Shown here piece after piece: positions 36,901-45,644 of a stretch of DNA of 64,000 nt. Origin of the DNA: Dyadobacter beijingensis DSM 21582 (GTDB lineage Bacteria; Bacteroidota; Bacteroidia; Cytophagales; Spirosomataceae); the NCBI RefSeq assembly GCF_000382205.1, contig NZ_KB907791.1, forward strand, positions 124,001-188,000, given 5' to 3'. Below the pieces are notes generated by a model. That model did not search any database. It was not told where the DNA came from and was given only the letters and a program-made list of their open reading frames with translations. A program made the translations under genes and the position numbers. Within the stretch, counting starts at the first letter, position 1. Each line of letters opens with the position of its first letter.

Positions 36901-37532
36901 TCCGCCGCCAGCGTGGCATAAGTAGTGCCGGGTTCGAAGACCTGGTGTTTGCGTTGCTGTTCGATCCCGTCGTCGGCCCGCCCCGACAAGCTGGATAACC
37001 AGCCTTTCTTCGGAGGTTTCTCGCTGAGCGTCAGGACGATCAATGCAGGGATATAATGAATGGCCCGTGCCAGGTTGACGCGTTCGTACGGGTCGTCGTA
37101 GAGGATATTCCGGATCTCCCGGCGCCATTCGTCGGGTGACATCAGAATAATGTCGGAAATATCTCCTTCAACCCCAGGAAAGATTGGCTTTTCTCTCTTT
37201 GTCACCCGCTCTATCCATTTGATCAGGTTGTTGGAAATGGTATAGAATGTTGCTTCCAATGCCTGCTCCGTAGTTTCCGCCGAGGAGCAGAAGACAATTT
37301 CCTTTATTCGCTCGGTACGACGGTCGGGGATATTGTAGCGGCCTGTGACTGGGTCGCCGGGGGATAGGCGGCCGTCGAGGTATTCTTTGAACCGCTCCAT
37401 TTCCGCTTGTACGGCCGGCATATAGCCTTTGGCGTCGCGCTTTTTGCGGAGTATGCCAAAATCTTTTGAAATGTCCTGTAACAGTGTCAGAAATGAAATG
37501 GCCTGAGAGGTTAGGTCGGTAACGATGTCCAT
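33930..37532 (-). CDS. Patatin-like phospholipase interrupted by a polytopic membrane region, 1200 aa
   Basis: Residues 1-350 are a soluble N-terminal region with no domain I recognise. The patatin start is seen at about residue 362 (FSGGGIRSATFNLGVIQKL, oxyanion loop), with the nucleophile serine in TVSGGGYIG near residue 400. From about 470 to 870 there are around ten hydrophobic helices. The catalytic aspartate of the Ser-Asp dyad appears only near residue 1055, in NLSDGGHFDNMGLYELV. The elbow reads TVSGG, with threonine where GxSxG has glycine. It may be a membrane-embedded lipid acyl hydrolase. No operon partner is seen, and the 1200-residue length is far above a soluble patatin. Confidence 0.88.
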   Translation of the reverse strand: MDIVTDLTSQAISFLTLLQDISKDFGILRKKRDAKGYMPAVQAEMERFKEYLDGRLSPGDPVTGRYNIPDRRTERIKEIVFCSSAETTEQALEATFYTISNNLIKWIERVTKREKPIFPGVEGDISDIILMSPDEWRREIRNILYDDPYERVNLARAIHYIPALIVLTLSEKPPKKGWLSSLSGRADDGIEQQRKHQVFEPGTTYATLAAEDRDDIEKWWSNVPVLAQKTELARSFQGRTRTSIATALLRNDQLFFQCVVEENPVSFEMIFNQELEQIERSREARLEDLESDDWENIRFKSICPKKSECEEDKDAKHAFASITPDLPKDPGEIELHFADKIPNPLPADGTIDPLRRAEAMQLTALAFSGGGIRSATFNLGVIQKLAEKGVLHHIDYLSTVSGGGYIGSWLLSWIYRAGSISKVTNRLNSARSTDPMADEVRPLRWLRMYSNYLSPNAGVMSTDAWTIGITWIRNTLINQIILLLLLCTALAFVEMVYMAWEGLASDVTYPWLITTSIACAFMAMGTHFAAEGMRTFNNEPAHKAWINNVVRGNYAYALVVSAALTAFFLSTWLFKSAEKIYPLSEKLEIFVGPALFAIACLVYIAYKGKYHEQKRFENPSTARNYIFASSVVGVVVTFLLMTIVWKFYELIRHPAPLYLVENDSFRQHISSISSNDETVKKLAFTFGLPLMLEMMSLGVVFRMFIMGIFFPDERREWWGRTGAELHRFMLIWILMTIAVFFLPKLANRIEAIKESEVEYFVGLVGGWAAIVGFGVRLAFGSTTSGENKEKTGLNAKEIFVRLVPYLFMIGFLLIGSATLNYLLKFNTLPAQTGLEKFGISVLNFAVLLAVTALLSYRAGVNEFTLHHFYRNRLIRAYLGATRRRTERIQTANSFTGFDSKDDIPLEEFRKPEYYGPYPLINTALNATVVSELDRQDRKAESFIFSPLFCGFDFSATRAAAYNKKEIANYGYRPTAQFADSPTLGTAMAISGAAVNPNMGYHSSAATAFLLSVFNVKLGWWLGNPRTEQWQKSEPTQGLAYLVFDLIGKSDMSSDFVNLSDGGHFDNMGLYELVRRRCHQIIVCDAEEDNTSLCEGLAMAVRRCRIDFGVEIDIDTSPITSKDANTGLCRSHVATGTIKYPGNVTPGTLIYIKTALNGDESADIREYKMQNPKFPQQPTSDQFFTEEQFESYRKLGYHSID

Positions 37533-37720
37533 GCGATAAGGGTTGAGCGGTTGGTATTTCCGGGGCGGTGTGTGAATGGGAGGGAGGGCTAAAAGTTACT
37601 GAAAAACAGGTGCTGGGACGTCGCTGCGGGTGAATTTTGATTAAACGGTAATCCGCATATGGAGAATCGTTTTTTGTCTGCTATTTTCGCAATATCCTTT
37701 CCTATCGGTTACATATTTGC

Positions 37721-40700
37721 ATGGCCTCTATCAAACAGACGACCAGTCTACTACTACTGCTTTTTCTTTTATCATTGCAAAGCATTGCCCAACGCCAGTC
37801 CGGGCACCGGTTGTTTCTAAAAAACAGGGTATTAGCACTTCCCGACAGTGTTCCCGACGATGTGCCGCAGGGGTATGGGCGGCCGTCGCAGGGGCAGATG
37901 GGGAAGTCGCTGGTGGTGATACAGTTCCGCCAACTCCCCGACGAGGCCACGCTGGCCGCCATGAAGGCGCAGGGAATCGAGATCCTCGACTACATTCCGG
38001 ACTTCGCCTATACGGCCACGCTGGCGGGCCGCGTGAACGGCAAATCCCTGAAAAAACTCGGCGTTCGCGCCATTTACAGGCCGACGCCGGAAGATGTGGT
38101 CGAACCGGCATTGCTGGCCGGGACCGTTCCCGACCATGCCCGCAATGTGGCCGGGAAAATCGACCTGAAACTGAATTTCGCCAAATCATTCTCCTTCGAT
38201 GAAGTGCTCCGCGACCTGACCCAGAACAGTTTCGAAGTGCTGTATGAGGCCCTGAAACCCTATCAGATCCTGGACGTCCGGATTCCCGAAGGCAGCGTCC
38301 GCCGCCTGGCCGAGCTCCCGTGGGTACAGTACATCGCGCCGATAGCGCCCCCATCCGACATGCTGAACGACAAAAGCACGGCCAGCACAAGGGCGAACGT
38401 GCTGGGTTCTACGGCGATTTTGGGCTATAAACTGACGGGTGAAGGGGTGGTGATCGGGTTGGGGGATGATTTTACCCCGTTGGTGCATCCGGATGTCGGT
38501 AAGCGGGTGATCAGTTACGTTCCCATGCACGAAAGCTGGCACGGCATTCACGTAGGAGGCACGGCTGCGGGATCAGGTTTGCTTAATGAGAAGTATCGTG
38601 GCTATGCACCGAAGGCAAAAATCGTGGCGCGTTCGCGCGAGGCGATCTGGACTGCACCGGCCTCGCTGATCAGGGATTACGGCATGGTGGTTACCAGCAA
38701 TACCTACGGTGGCTACACCCTTTGCGGGAGTTTTGGTATGTACTACGACGGAGCGGCTGCGCTCGATCAGCAGGCATTCGAATTTCCTTATTTGCAGCAC
38801 GTTTTTTCGGCAGGCAACAGCGGGACGGAAACAAACTGCCAGGACGCCGGGTACCCCGTCGGTTTCGGTACCGTTGCAGGTGATTGTCAATCAGCAAAAA
38901 ATATTATCACTGTCGGTAGAACGACTTCAACCGGCATTGTAAGCCCCGCATCGTCCAAAGGCCCCACTTCCGACGGACGGATTAAGCCCGAGGTGATCGC
39001 GCCGGGCGGGAGCATTTTTTCCACTATACAGAACAATGCCTACCAGACCGCTTCGGGAACGAGCATGGCGTCGCCCGCAGTAACAGGCGGGGCGGCATTG
39101 CTGGTCGAACGATACCGGCAGCTGCATCAGCGGAATAATCCGAAGAATGCCCTCTTGAAGGCGCTGATTTGCAACGGGGCGACCGATATGGGCCTTCCCG
39201 GCCCGGATTTCAGCCACGGTTTTGGGATCATGAACCTGCTCCGGTCGGTCAGCATGCTCGACAAAGGCCGGTATTTTTCCGGGCAGCTGAGCCGTTCGGC
39301 CACGAATACCCATGAGATTGTCGTGCCTGCCAATACGGCAAAATTGAAAGTAATGCTCTATTGGAATGACCCGGCGACTTCGTTGCTGGCAGGCGGTAAA
39401 ACACTGGTAAACAATCTCGACCTCACGGTAACCAGGCCGGGTAATAGTAAAGTGTTACCTAAATTCCCGTCCGCGGCTGCGCCAAATGCACCGGCAGTTT
39501 CGGGGGTGGACACGCTCAACAACATCGAACAGATCGTAATCGAGGAACCGGCGGCGGGTACTTATTCTGTGAAAGTGGAGGCGGCACACATTCCCCAGGG
39601 CGTGCAGGAGTATTTCGTGGTGTATGACATTATTGAACCTTCGGTGACTGTCACCTATCCATTGGCGGGGGATCGACTGGCAAAAGGCGATGCGGTGAAT
39701 ATCTGCTGGGACTCCTACGGCGACACGCTGAGTACCTTCCATGTAGCCTATTCGCTCGATAACGGGGGAAGTTGGAACGCGATCAATGCGAATGTCTCGG
39801 CGGAGTTGCGGCAAATTCCGTGGACAGTTCCCGACGGCGCTTCCGGCAATGCAAAAGTAAGGGTGATGCGGAACGGGACTGCCTTTTCCAATACCAGTGG
39901 CACATTTGCCGTTTTGGGTGTTCCGGTGGTGTCGCTGCAAGCTGTTCAATGCGAGGGATATGTCGCACTGCAATGGAATGCGGTCAGCGGGGCTTCCGAT
40001 TACGAGGTAATGCTATCATCCGGCGATGAAATGCGGTCTGTGGGATTGACCTCGGCGTTGAAATATACATTATCATCATTATCCAGAGATTCGACCTATT
40101 ACATATCGGTCAGGGCGCGGAAGGACCAGGTGCCCGGGCGCCGGTCGGTGGCCCTCATGCGTAAGCCTGACAATGGAAGCTGCCAGGGCAATATTTCGGA
40201 CAACGACCTTGCCATCGTAGCGCTGGTGTCGCCTGCTTCGAATGTCAGAATGTTTACACGTTCAGCCTACACCGCCGAACATGCCATTACGGTTCGCATC
40301 AAAAACCTCGACGACCAGCCGCAGACCCGGCCGTTCGAGGTGGGCTATTCGCTGGGCGGGGTCATGCATTGGGAGCAGGTAACGATGACTATACCCGCCA
40401 CATCCAGCGCAGATTATACATTTCAACGGCGCGAAAACCTGGCTTTGGTTACCGAGGCCACATTGCGCGTAGCCGTACGACTCCCGGGCGATCCCATACA
40501 AGGCAACGACGCACTCGAAATGAAGTTGCGGCAGATTCCCAACCCAAAGCTGGTATTGCCTTACTTACAGGATTTTGAGGCTCTTCCTGCCCTCGATATC
40601 CGGGAGCCGGCGATGGGTATCCCAGGTGCGGATGCATTCGATTTTATGCCTACTTCGGAGCACTTCCGGCTGAGGAGCGGCGCAGGGTATTCGTCGGCAA

Positions 40701-43036
40701 ATGCATTTGTGTTTGACGCAATCTCTCCATATGCCTGGGTGCCTTCAACGGGAGACCTGGATGGGACATTCAATTTATCCGGATATAGGGCGCGGGAAGA
40801 CGAAATATGGTTTAGCGTCAGGCATACGAACTCTAACGCTCTTCAGATTCGTGGAAGCGCTGGTGATCCGTGGATTACCGTGGATAACCTCTACGGAGGT
40901 TACTTTGACAATGATAGGGGCTATTCGCTGGCCGTGGTGGAAGTCAGTTCTTTACTTCTAAATAATGGGCAGGAGTTTACAGCAGATTTTCAGGTCAGGC
41001 TAAGCAATTCGGTCCTGAATTCAAACCAACCCAATGGAGTGGCAGTCGATGAAGTAAGGCTGTTCAAGGCAGCCAGCGACGTAGCGACGACCAGGCTGAA
41101 TGCCGTCTCTTCCATTTCAATTTGCGATTTCAATAACGCATCGATAAAGGCGGCGTTTCGGAACAACGGTAGTCACGATTCTTACAAACTGCCCATTAAG
41201 TTGTCTCTGGACGGTCAGGTAACCGAGCGCAATATCGACGTCGTCCGAAAAGACGGTGAGGTGGAATTTGAATTTTATTACCCTTTGGAGGCCCGTCAGC
41301 CAGGAAGACATGTGTTGAAAGTGTGGTGTGAAAAAGCGTTTGACATCAACCGGTCGAACGATACGATGACCGTTGAATTTTACACCAGCGGGTCTATACC
41401 GACGCTGCCCTATCTGGAAAATTTCGAATCGGGAAATAACGGCTGGTACTCCGAAGGCACCAGCTCGACGTGGCAGCTAGGCACGCCGAGTAGTGCGGGC
41501 GTATCGGGTGCTGCCAGTGGGCACAACGCCTGGAAAACCAATCTGACCGGCCGTTACAACAATAATGAAGCGTCATACCTCTATTCGCCGTGCTTCTACA
41601 ATGAAAGTCCTTTTAACAAGTATTTGAGCTTCGTTGCGAAGATGGACATGGAAGACTGCGCCGGTGAGGGATGCGATAAGTTTTATATTGAATATTTTGA
41701 CGGTTATAATTGGTACAGACTCGGCGGCAAGGATTATGGTTACAACTGGTATAACAATGAAAGGGACTACCAGGGCTTCTGGGCCGGAAAAGTAGCCACT
41801 GGCTGGCGCGTATTTTCTGTACCGTTACCAGTGAGCCTGTATCTGCGGCTTAGGTTTGTTTTCAAGAGCAATGGTTCCGGCAGTAGCGAGGGTATTACCA
41901 TCGACGATATTCATATTTATAGTGGTGCTGGCTACGAAATTTATGGAGGGGGTTCGTTACAAGACGAGCACAGCGCGACCATCACACCGGATCACGACTG
42001 GAACCACTTCGCGCCGAACAACACGGTAATCGGTTCGATCCATGGGCATGAGCAAAATATTTCGGGTACCACACTCAAAACTTTCGTCAACAACGGCCCA
42101 TTACGCGTCAGTGAAAACGAGCTCGTACTCGATCGCAGTTTCGTATTCAATTCCCCCCAAACATTTGACAATCCGGTCGGCGTGCGACTTTACGTCCCTG
42201 AAACCGACATTCAGAGGCTGGTCAACGCGCCGCCGCAGTCGAATGTTACAAAACCCGGATCCGCCTACGACCTGGCCGTAACAAAATACTCCGGCCCCAA
42301 CCAGGACGGGCTGCTCACCAACAATGCACGGACCAACTGGGAATATTTCGCACCCGAAAAGGTCAAAAAAGTACCGTACCTGAACGGCTACTACCTGGAA
42401 TTTGAGACCAAAAGCTTCTCGGAGTTCTGGGTGGCGCGGGATTATATCGGTACCGGAACGCCCTTACCGGTAACGCTAATCGGTTTCACGGCGGAAAAAG
42501 GCATGTCCGGAGAGAACACCGTCGTTCACCTGAAATGGTCGACGACTTCGGAAACGGATTTCAGCCATTTCACGGTGCAGGTCGCCGAGGGCCCTGAAAA
42601 TGTAAAGAAGGCGCTGTTCTACGATCTGGGCACGATCCAAGGGCAGGGCGGCAATGGAACGCGCCCGTACTCATTTACCGATGGCCCGTTACGTCCGCAC
42701 GGAACGCGCTATTACCGGTTGAAAATGGTCGATTCGGACGGCTCGGTCGCTTATTCGTCCATTAGATCGGTGGCTTTCGTGCAGGACCCGCAATGGCAGG
42801 TGTTCCCCAACCCGTCGAAAGGTATTTTCAGGATTGACACTGGAAACATGCTGAATGGTCCCGTGCAGGTGAAAGTATTTGATTTGAATGGAAAACTTTG
42901 TAAAAAGCTGGAATTCAAACAGATGACAAACGGTTTGGAAGTGGATCTCAGTTCGCCGGATTTGGCGCTGGGGTTGTATCTGATCAAGGTTTCGTCGAAG
43001 GAACGGGAGCAGCAGTTCAAGGTGGTGAAGGAATGA
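37721..43036 (+). CDS. Secreted S8 subtilisin-like peptidase with T9SS sorting domain, 1771 aa
   Basis: Signal peptide to about residue 23 (ending SIAQ); an N-terminal prodomain-like region to about 215; the S8 catalytic domain with Asp near 248 (GLGDDF), His near 279 (HGIHVGG) and Ser near 448 (SGTSMASPAVTGG). Next come beta-sandwich domains, a fibronectin III-like unit (about 740-830, VALQWNAVSGASDYEV), and two MAM-like or jelly-roll segments (starting PYLQDFEALP and PYLENFESGNNGW). The final 80 residues (QVFPNPSKGIFRID to the end) are a type IX secretion C-terminal signal. It is thus exported across the outer membrane and attached or released at the surface. Its targets are unknown. Confidence 0.94.
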   Translation: MASIKQTTSLLLLLFLLSLQSIAQRQSGHRLFLKNRVLALPDSVPDDVPQGYGRPSQGQMGKSLVVIQFRQLPDEATLAAMKAQGIEILDYIPDFAYTATLAGRVNGKSLKKLGVRAIYRPTPEDVVEPALLAGTVPDHARNVAGKIDLKLNFAKSFSFDEVLRDLTQNSFEVLYEALKPYQILDVRIPEGSVRRLAELPWVQYIAPIAPPSDMLNDKSTASTRANVLGSTAILGYKLTGEGVVIGLGDDFTPLVHPDVGKRVISYVPMHESWHGIHVGGTAAGSGLLNEKYRGYAPKAKIVARSREAIWTAPASLIRDYGMVVTSNTYGGYTLCGSFGMYYDGAAALDQQAFEFPYLQHVFSAGNSGTETNCQDAGYPVGFGTVAGDCQSAKNIITVGRTTSTGIVSPASSKGPTSDGRIKPEVIAPGGSIFSTIQNNAYQTASGTSMASPAVTGGAALLVERYRQLHQRNNPKNALLKALICNGATDMGLPGPDFSHGFGIMNLLRSVSMLDKGRYFSGQLSRSATNTHEIVVPANTAKLKVMLYWNDPATSLLAGGKTLVNNLDLTVTRPGNSKVLPKFPSAAAPNAPAVSGVDTLNNIEQIVIEEPAAGTYSVKVEAAHIPQGVQEYFVVYDIIEPSVTVTYPLAGDRLAKGDAVNICWDSYGDTLSTFHVAYSLDNGGSWNAINANVSAELRQIPWTVPDGASGNAKVRVMRNGTAFSNTSGTFAVLGVPVVSLQAVQCEGYVALQWNAVSGASDYEVMLSSGDEMRSVGLTSALKYTLSSLSRDSTYYISVRARKDQVPGRRSVALMRKPDNGSCQGNISDNDLAIVALVSPASNVRMFTRSAYTAEHAITVRIKNLDDQPQTRPFEVGYSLGGVMHWEQVTMTIPATSSADYTFQRRENLALVTEATLRVAVRLPGDPIQGNDALEMKLRQIPNPKLVLPYLQDFEALPALDIREPAMGIPGADAFDFMPTSEHFRLRSGAGYSSANAFVFDAISPYAWVPSTGDLDGTFNLSGYRAREDEIWFSVRHTNSNALQIRGSAGDPWITVDNLYGGYFDNDRGYSLAVVEVSSLLLNNGQEFTADFQVRLSNSVLNSNQPNGVAVDEVRLFKAASDVATTRLNAVSSISICDFNNASIKAAFRNNGSHDSYKLPIKLSLDGQVTERNIDVVRKDGEVEFEFYYPLEARQPGRHVLKVWCEKAFDINRSNDTMTVEFYTSGSIPTLPYLENFESGNNGWYSEGTSSTWQLGTPSSAGVSGAASGHNAWKTNLTGRYNNNEASYLYSPCFYNESPFNKYLSFVAKMDMEDCAGEGCDKFYIEYFDGYNWYRLGGKDYGYNWYNNERDYQGFWAGKVATGWRVFSVPLPVSLYLRLRFVFKSNGSGSSEGITIDDIHIYSGAGYEIYGGGSLQDEHSATITPDHDWNHFAPNNTVIGSIHGHEQNISGTTLKTFVNNGPLRVSENELVLDRSFVFNSPQTFDNPVGVRLYVPETDIQRLVNAPPQSNVTKPGSAYDLAVTKYSGPNQDGLLTNNARTNWEYFAPEKVKKVPYLNGYYLEFETKSFSEFWVARDYIGTGTPLPVTLIGFTAEKGMSGENTVVHLKWSTTSETDFSHFTVQVAEGPENVKKALFYDLGTIQGQGGNGTRPYSFTDGPLRPHGTRYYRLKMVDSDGSVAYSSIRSVAFVQDPQWQVFPNPSKGIFRIDTGNMLNGPVQVKVFDLNGKLCKKLEFKQMTNGLEVDLSSPDLALGLYLIKVSSKEREQQFKVVKE

Positions 43037-43054
43037 TTTGAATTACAACCTTCC

Positions 43055-45370
43055 TCACGCAAATAGCGAACTCCGTGTCTCCTGCTCCTCGGACAAATCC
43101 GTCCGCAGCGTCAGCGATATGCGGGTCCCGGACTGGTTTTCGAAGCAAATGCCGGCACCCATATCTTCACTCAGGCCTCTCATGAGCTGGATACCGAGGG
43201 AATTTTGGGGGTTGTAATCGCTCTCGTCCCAGCCGATGCCGTTGTCTTCGATTGTCAGGGAAATTTCGCCGTCCTGCTGCAAAAGCGAAATGCGGACAAT
43301 GCCTTCCAGCTTGCCCGGAAATGCGTGCTTGAATGCGTTCGTGACGCTTTCGTTCACAATCAGCGCGATCGGGATGGCTTGCGTTGCGGGCAGTTTTACG
43401 GGGGCAATGTCCTGTATGATCCGCACGCGGTTGGAGGCGTCGAACGTCTCGGAAAGGAACAGGAGGAATTCGGTGAAATAGCCCTTCATGTCCACCGACC
43501 GGATGTCGTCCGACTGGTACAGTTTCTGGTGGATGAGCGACATCGCATAAATGCGGTTCTGGCTCGTTTCAAGCGCTTTCAGTGCTTCGTTGCCCAGGTA
43601 GGAGGCCTGGCTTTCGAGCAGGCAGATAATCGTGTGCAGGTTGTTTTTGACCCGGTGATGCACCTCTTTCAACAGCCATTCCTTTTCGTGAAGCAGGTGT
43701 TCCAGAATCATGTTCTTTTCAGTAATAATGGTGTTTTTGTGTTCAATTTCGTGACTGTTCCTTGCTTTTTGCCGGTATTTTGAAAAAATCAGCACCGAAA
43801 CCACGACGAGGAAAGTCGCCAGAAAAAAAGACATCACCATTGTCAGGTTGGCATTGCGCAGCCGTTCTTCCTGAATTTTTGCATTTTGCGAAAGCAGCCG
43901 GATGTTCTGGTTCTTGATTTTGATCTCGTCTTCTTTCTGCTGCGCTTCAAAAGCAATGCGCAGCCGCTGCACCTCGCGTTCGCGCGATTGCGTGAGGTCG
44001 TGATGGCTGATGTCGCTGTAAACGCTCAGATGTTTGATCGCATCGAAGTAATTGCCTGTGGCTGAATCGTTCAGGTAGGCCATGTAATGCAAATGGCGGA
44101 GCGATCCGTTGTTGAAGAAAGTTTTCGGAAATGCCAGCTCTTCGTAAAGCAGCGGCCGTGCCTTCGCGTATTGCTTCGAATCGACAAACACCTGCGCAAG
44201 CCCCGCGGTGGTGCGGAACACATTCACGCCGGACTTTTTACTGATCGCGTAAGCGCGCTTGTAAAGCTGTTCGGATTGATCGTATCGCTTCATGCGCCGG
44301 TAGATGCGCGCCATAATCACCGTCTGGTAAATCCTGTCCTGGGTCGTTTGCGGAGGAGCATTGGCTAGCAGGACCTTCATCCGCCGCAGGTCGTCCTCGT
44401 AATTGCCCGTTTTGCCGTAAATGTATTCCGTATCAAACAGAAACAGCGGATGCGACAAGTTGTACCGGCCCGCGCGCTGCGTGTAATGCGCGATGGCGAG
44501 ATCGATGTATGCCACGCCTTTCCGGTACTCGTCGTTGTCCGTCCACATCATCGCGTGGTTGGTATAAATGTCGCCGGCCATGCTGGAATCTTTCGTGGCC
44601 TTCATCGTTTTCACCGCCTCGATCGAATAATACATGGCCCGCGACTGGTCGCCGATCAGAAAGCAATATTCACTCATCGCCACGTAGGTCGTCTGGTAAA
44701 ACCGGCTCTTGGCTTTTTTGAAACGCGCTACAATGTCCAGCAGCTCCCGTTCCGCCGCCGGGCTCTGCTGTTTTGCATGAACGAGCGCGACGATCTGCCG
44801 CGCCTGCGTTTCACGGACTGCGTCGTGCAGTCCGATACTGCCGCGGATAGCGGATTGGGCCAGTGCGATGGCTTTCGCCCAATCGGCATCTTTCAGGTCC
44901 TTGTCCGCTTCGCAATAGGCATAGGCGAGCCGCAGCTGCAAATCCAGCTTGTACTGTCCGTACAGCTGGCGCAGGAGATTTTCCGCCGATGGGAAATCCT
45001 GTTTATCGATCGCCGCGAGCGCCAGCAGCTTCGTCGCACGCTGCCCGTCGTGGCTTTCCTGCCTTGTGTGACGGACGGAAACTGCCGCTCGTGCGTAGGC
45101 AATAGCTTTGTCGAGGTCTTCAAACCGTTTGCGCGGCTTATTGTAATACAGGTTTGCAAGGTCGATCAGCGCCCGGTTGCGTTCCGGCGTACCCGTTTCA
45201 GCATTCCGCAAAGCCGCCAGCAGCACCGGGAGACGGCTCTCGGGTACAATGGGGTCGGTGGGATAAAACTGGGCGCGGCATGTCGCGCTCAGGATGCAGC
45301 ATGCCAAAAGCCCTGTCAAAAAACATCCGTTTCGTGCCGGAAGGAAGCGGTGGAAAAGTGACATCATCAT
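43055..45370 (-). CDS. Sensor histidine kinase HK1 (HisKA_2 type) with TPR-like sensor region, 771 aa
   Basis: Signal peptide ending CRAQ, a long helical TPR-like region (about 50-480), one membrane helix near residues 505-528 (MVMSFFLATFLVVVSVLIFS), a coiled coil, a HisKA_2 phospho-acceptor segment (KEVHHRVKNNLHTIICLLES, about 570) and an HATPase with NESVTNAFKHAF and DNGIGWDE. The frame opens at 45400, but I chose the first of three adjacent ATGs at 45370: upstream of both kinase paralogues stands CAAGCACCC, so that stretch is leader. It is divergent from the triple-GAF activator and response regulator RR1, its probable partner. Confidence 0.93.
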   Translation of the reverse strand: MMMSLFHRFLPARNGCFLTGLLACCILSATCRAQFYPTDPIVPESRLPVLLAALRNAETGTPERNRALIDLANLYYNKPRKRFEDLDKAIAYARAAVSVRHTRQESHDGQRATKLLALAAIDKQDFPSAENLLRQLYGQYKLDLQLRLAYAYCEADKDLKDADWAKAIALAQSAIRGSIGLHDAVRETQARQIVALVHAKQQSPAAERELLDIVARFKKAKSRFYQTTYVAMSEYCFLIGDQSRAMYYSIEAVKTMKATKDSSMAGDIYTNHAMMWTDNDEYRKGVAYIDLAIAHYTQRAGRYNLSHPLFLFDTEYIYGKTGNYEDDLRRMKVLLANAPPQTTQDRIYQTVIMARIYRRMKRYDQSEQLYKRAYAISKKSGVNVFRTTAGLAQVFVDSKQYAKARPLLYEELAFPKTFFNNGSLRHLHYMAYLNDSATGNYFDAIKHLSVYSDISHHDLTQSREREVQRLRIAFEAQQKEDEIKIKNQNIRLLSQNAKIQEERLRNANLTMVMSFFLATFLVVVSVLIFSKYRQKARNSHEIEHKNTIITEKNMILEHLLHEKEWLLKEVHHRVKNNLHTIICLLESQASYLGNEALKALETSQNRIYAMSLIHQKLYQSDDIRSVDMKGYFTEFLLFLSETFDASNRVRIIQDIAPVKLPATQAIPIALIVNESVTNAFKHAFPGKLEGIVRISLLQQDGEISLTIEDNGIGWDESDYNPQNSLGIQLMRGLSEDMGAGICFENQSGTRISLTLRTDLSEEQETRSSLFA

Positions 45371-45410
45371 GATCTGGGTGCTTGCCGGGTATTGGTTCAA
45401 AGCGGATGGA

Positions 45411-45436
45411 GAAGTTAGGGCTAAATATCATGATTT
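45411..45436 (-). promoter_or_regulatory. Conserved promoter block of HK1
   Basis: 26 bases that match 62185-62210 (upstream of HK2) at 25 positions. On the minus strand it runs AAATCATGATATTTAGC, one variable base, CTAACTTC. A TTG immediately upstream, 20 bases from TAACTTCT, suggests a -33/-7 promoter with the ATCATGAT dyad between the boxes. It contains CTAAATATC, an 8/9 match to the enhancer core. Confidence 0.5.
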
Positions 45437-45502
45437 TCAAGGTATTAACCGTGGTATCTAGTGGCGATTGCTTTCCGGAAAATTGCATTTAAAGCAGAAT
45501 CA

Positions 45503-45542
45503 CGAAATATCATGACAGGGCTGCCGGAAATCGCGAAATATC
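45503..45542. promoter_or_regulatory. Two tandem CGAAATATC sites, candidate sigma54 enhancer
   Basis: Exact cores at 45503-45511 and 45534-45542 in the same orientation, 31 bases apart, close to three helical turns. The first extends to a near-dyad TCACGA-AATA-TCATGA, the second to CGCGA-AATA-TCGTG. They lie about 60-100 bases upstream of the sigma54 promoter at 45600. The form, short inverted arms around a fixed centre, is that expected for a Fis-type HTH dimer. Confidence 0.55.
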
Positions 45543-45599
45543 GTGGTAAGAGGCCTTGTTTTTGTATGTAATATATTGTAAATCAATTAAATAAGTATA

Positions 45600-45615
45600 T
45601 GGCAAGAAATTTGAT
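45600..45615 (+). promoter_or_regulatory. Candidate sigma54 promoter of the triple-GAF activator operon
   Basis: TGGCAAGAAATTTGAT has the -24 TGGCA and a -12 TTGA with correct spacing; only the final C of TTGC differs. The same TGGCAAG-N4-TTGA form is found at 49820. Start codon at 45645. Confidence 0.5.
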
Positions 45616-45644
45616 AATGGTTAGTAACCTACCTGATTTTTACC

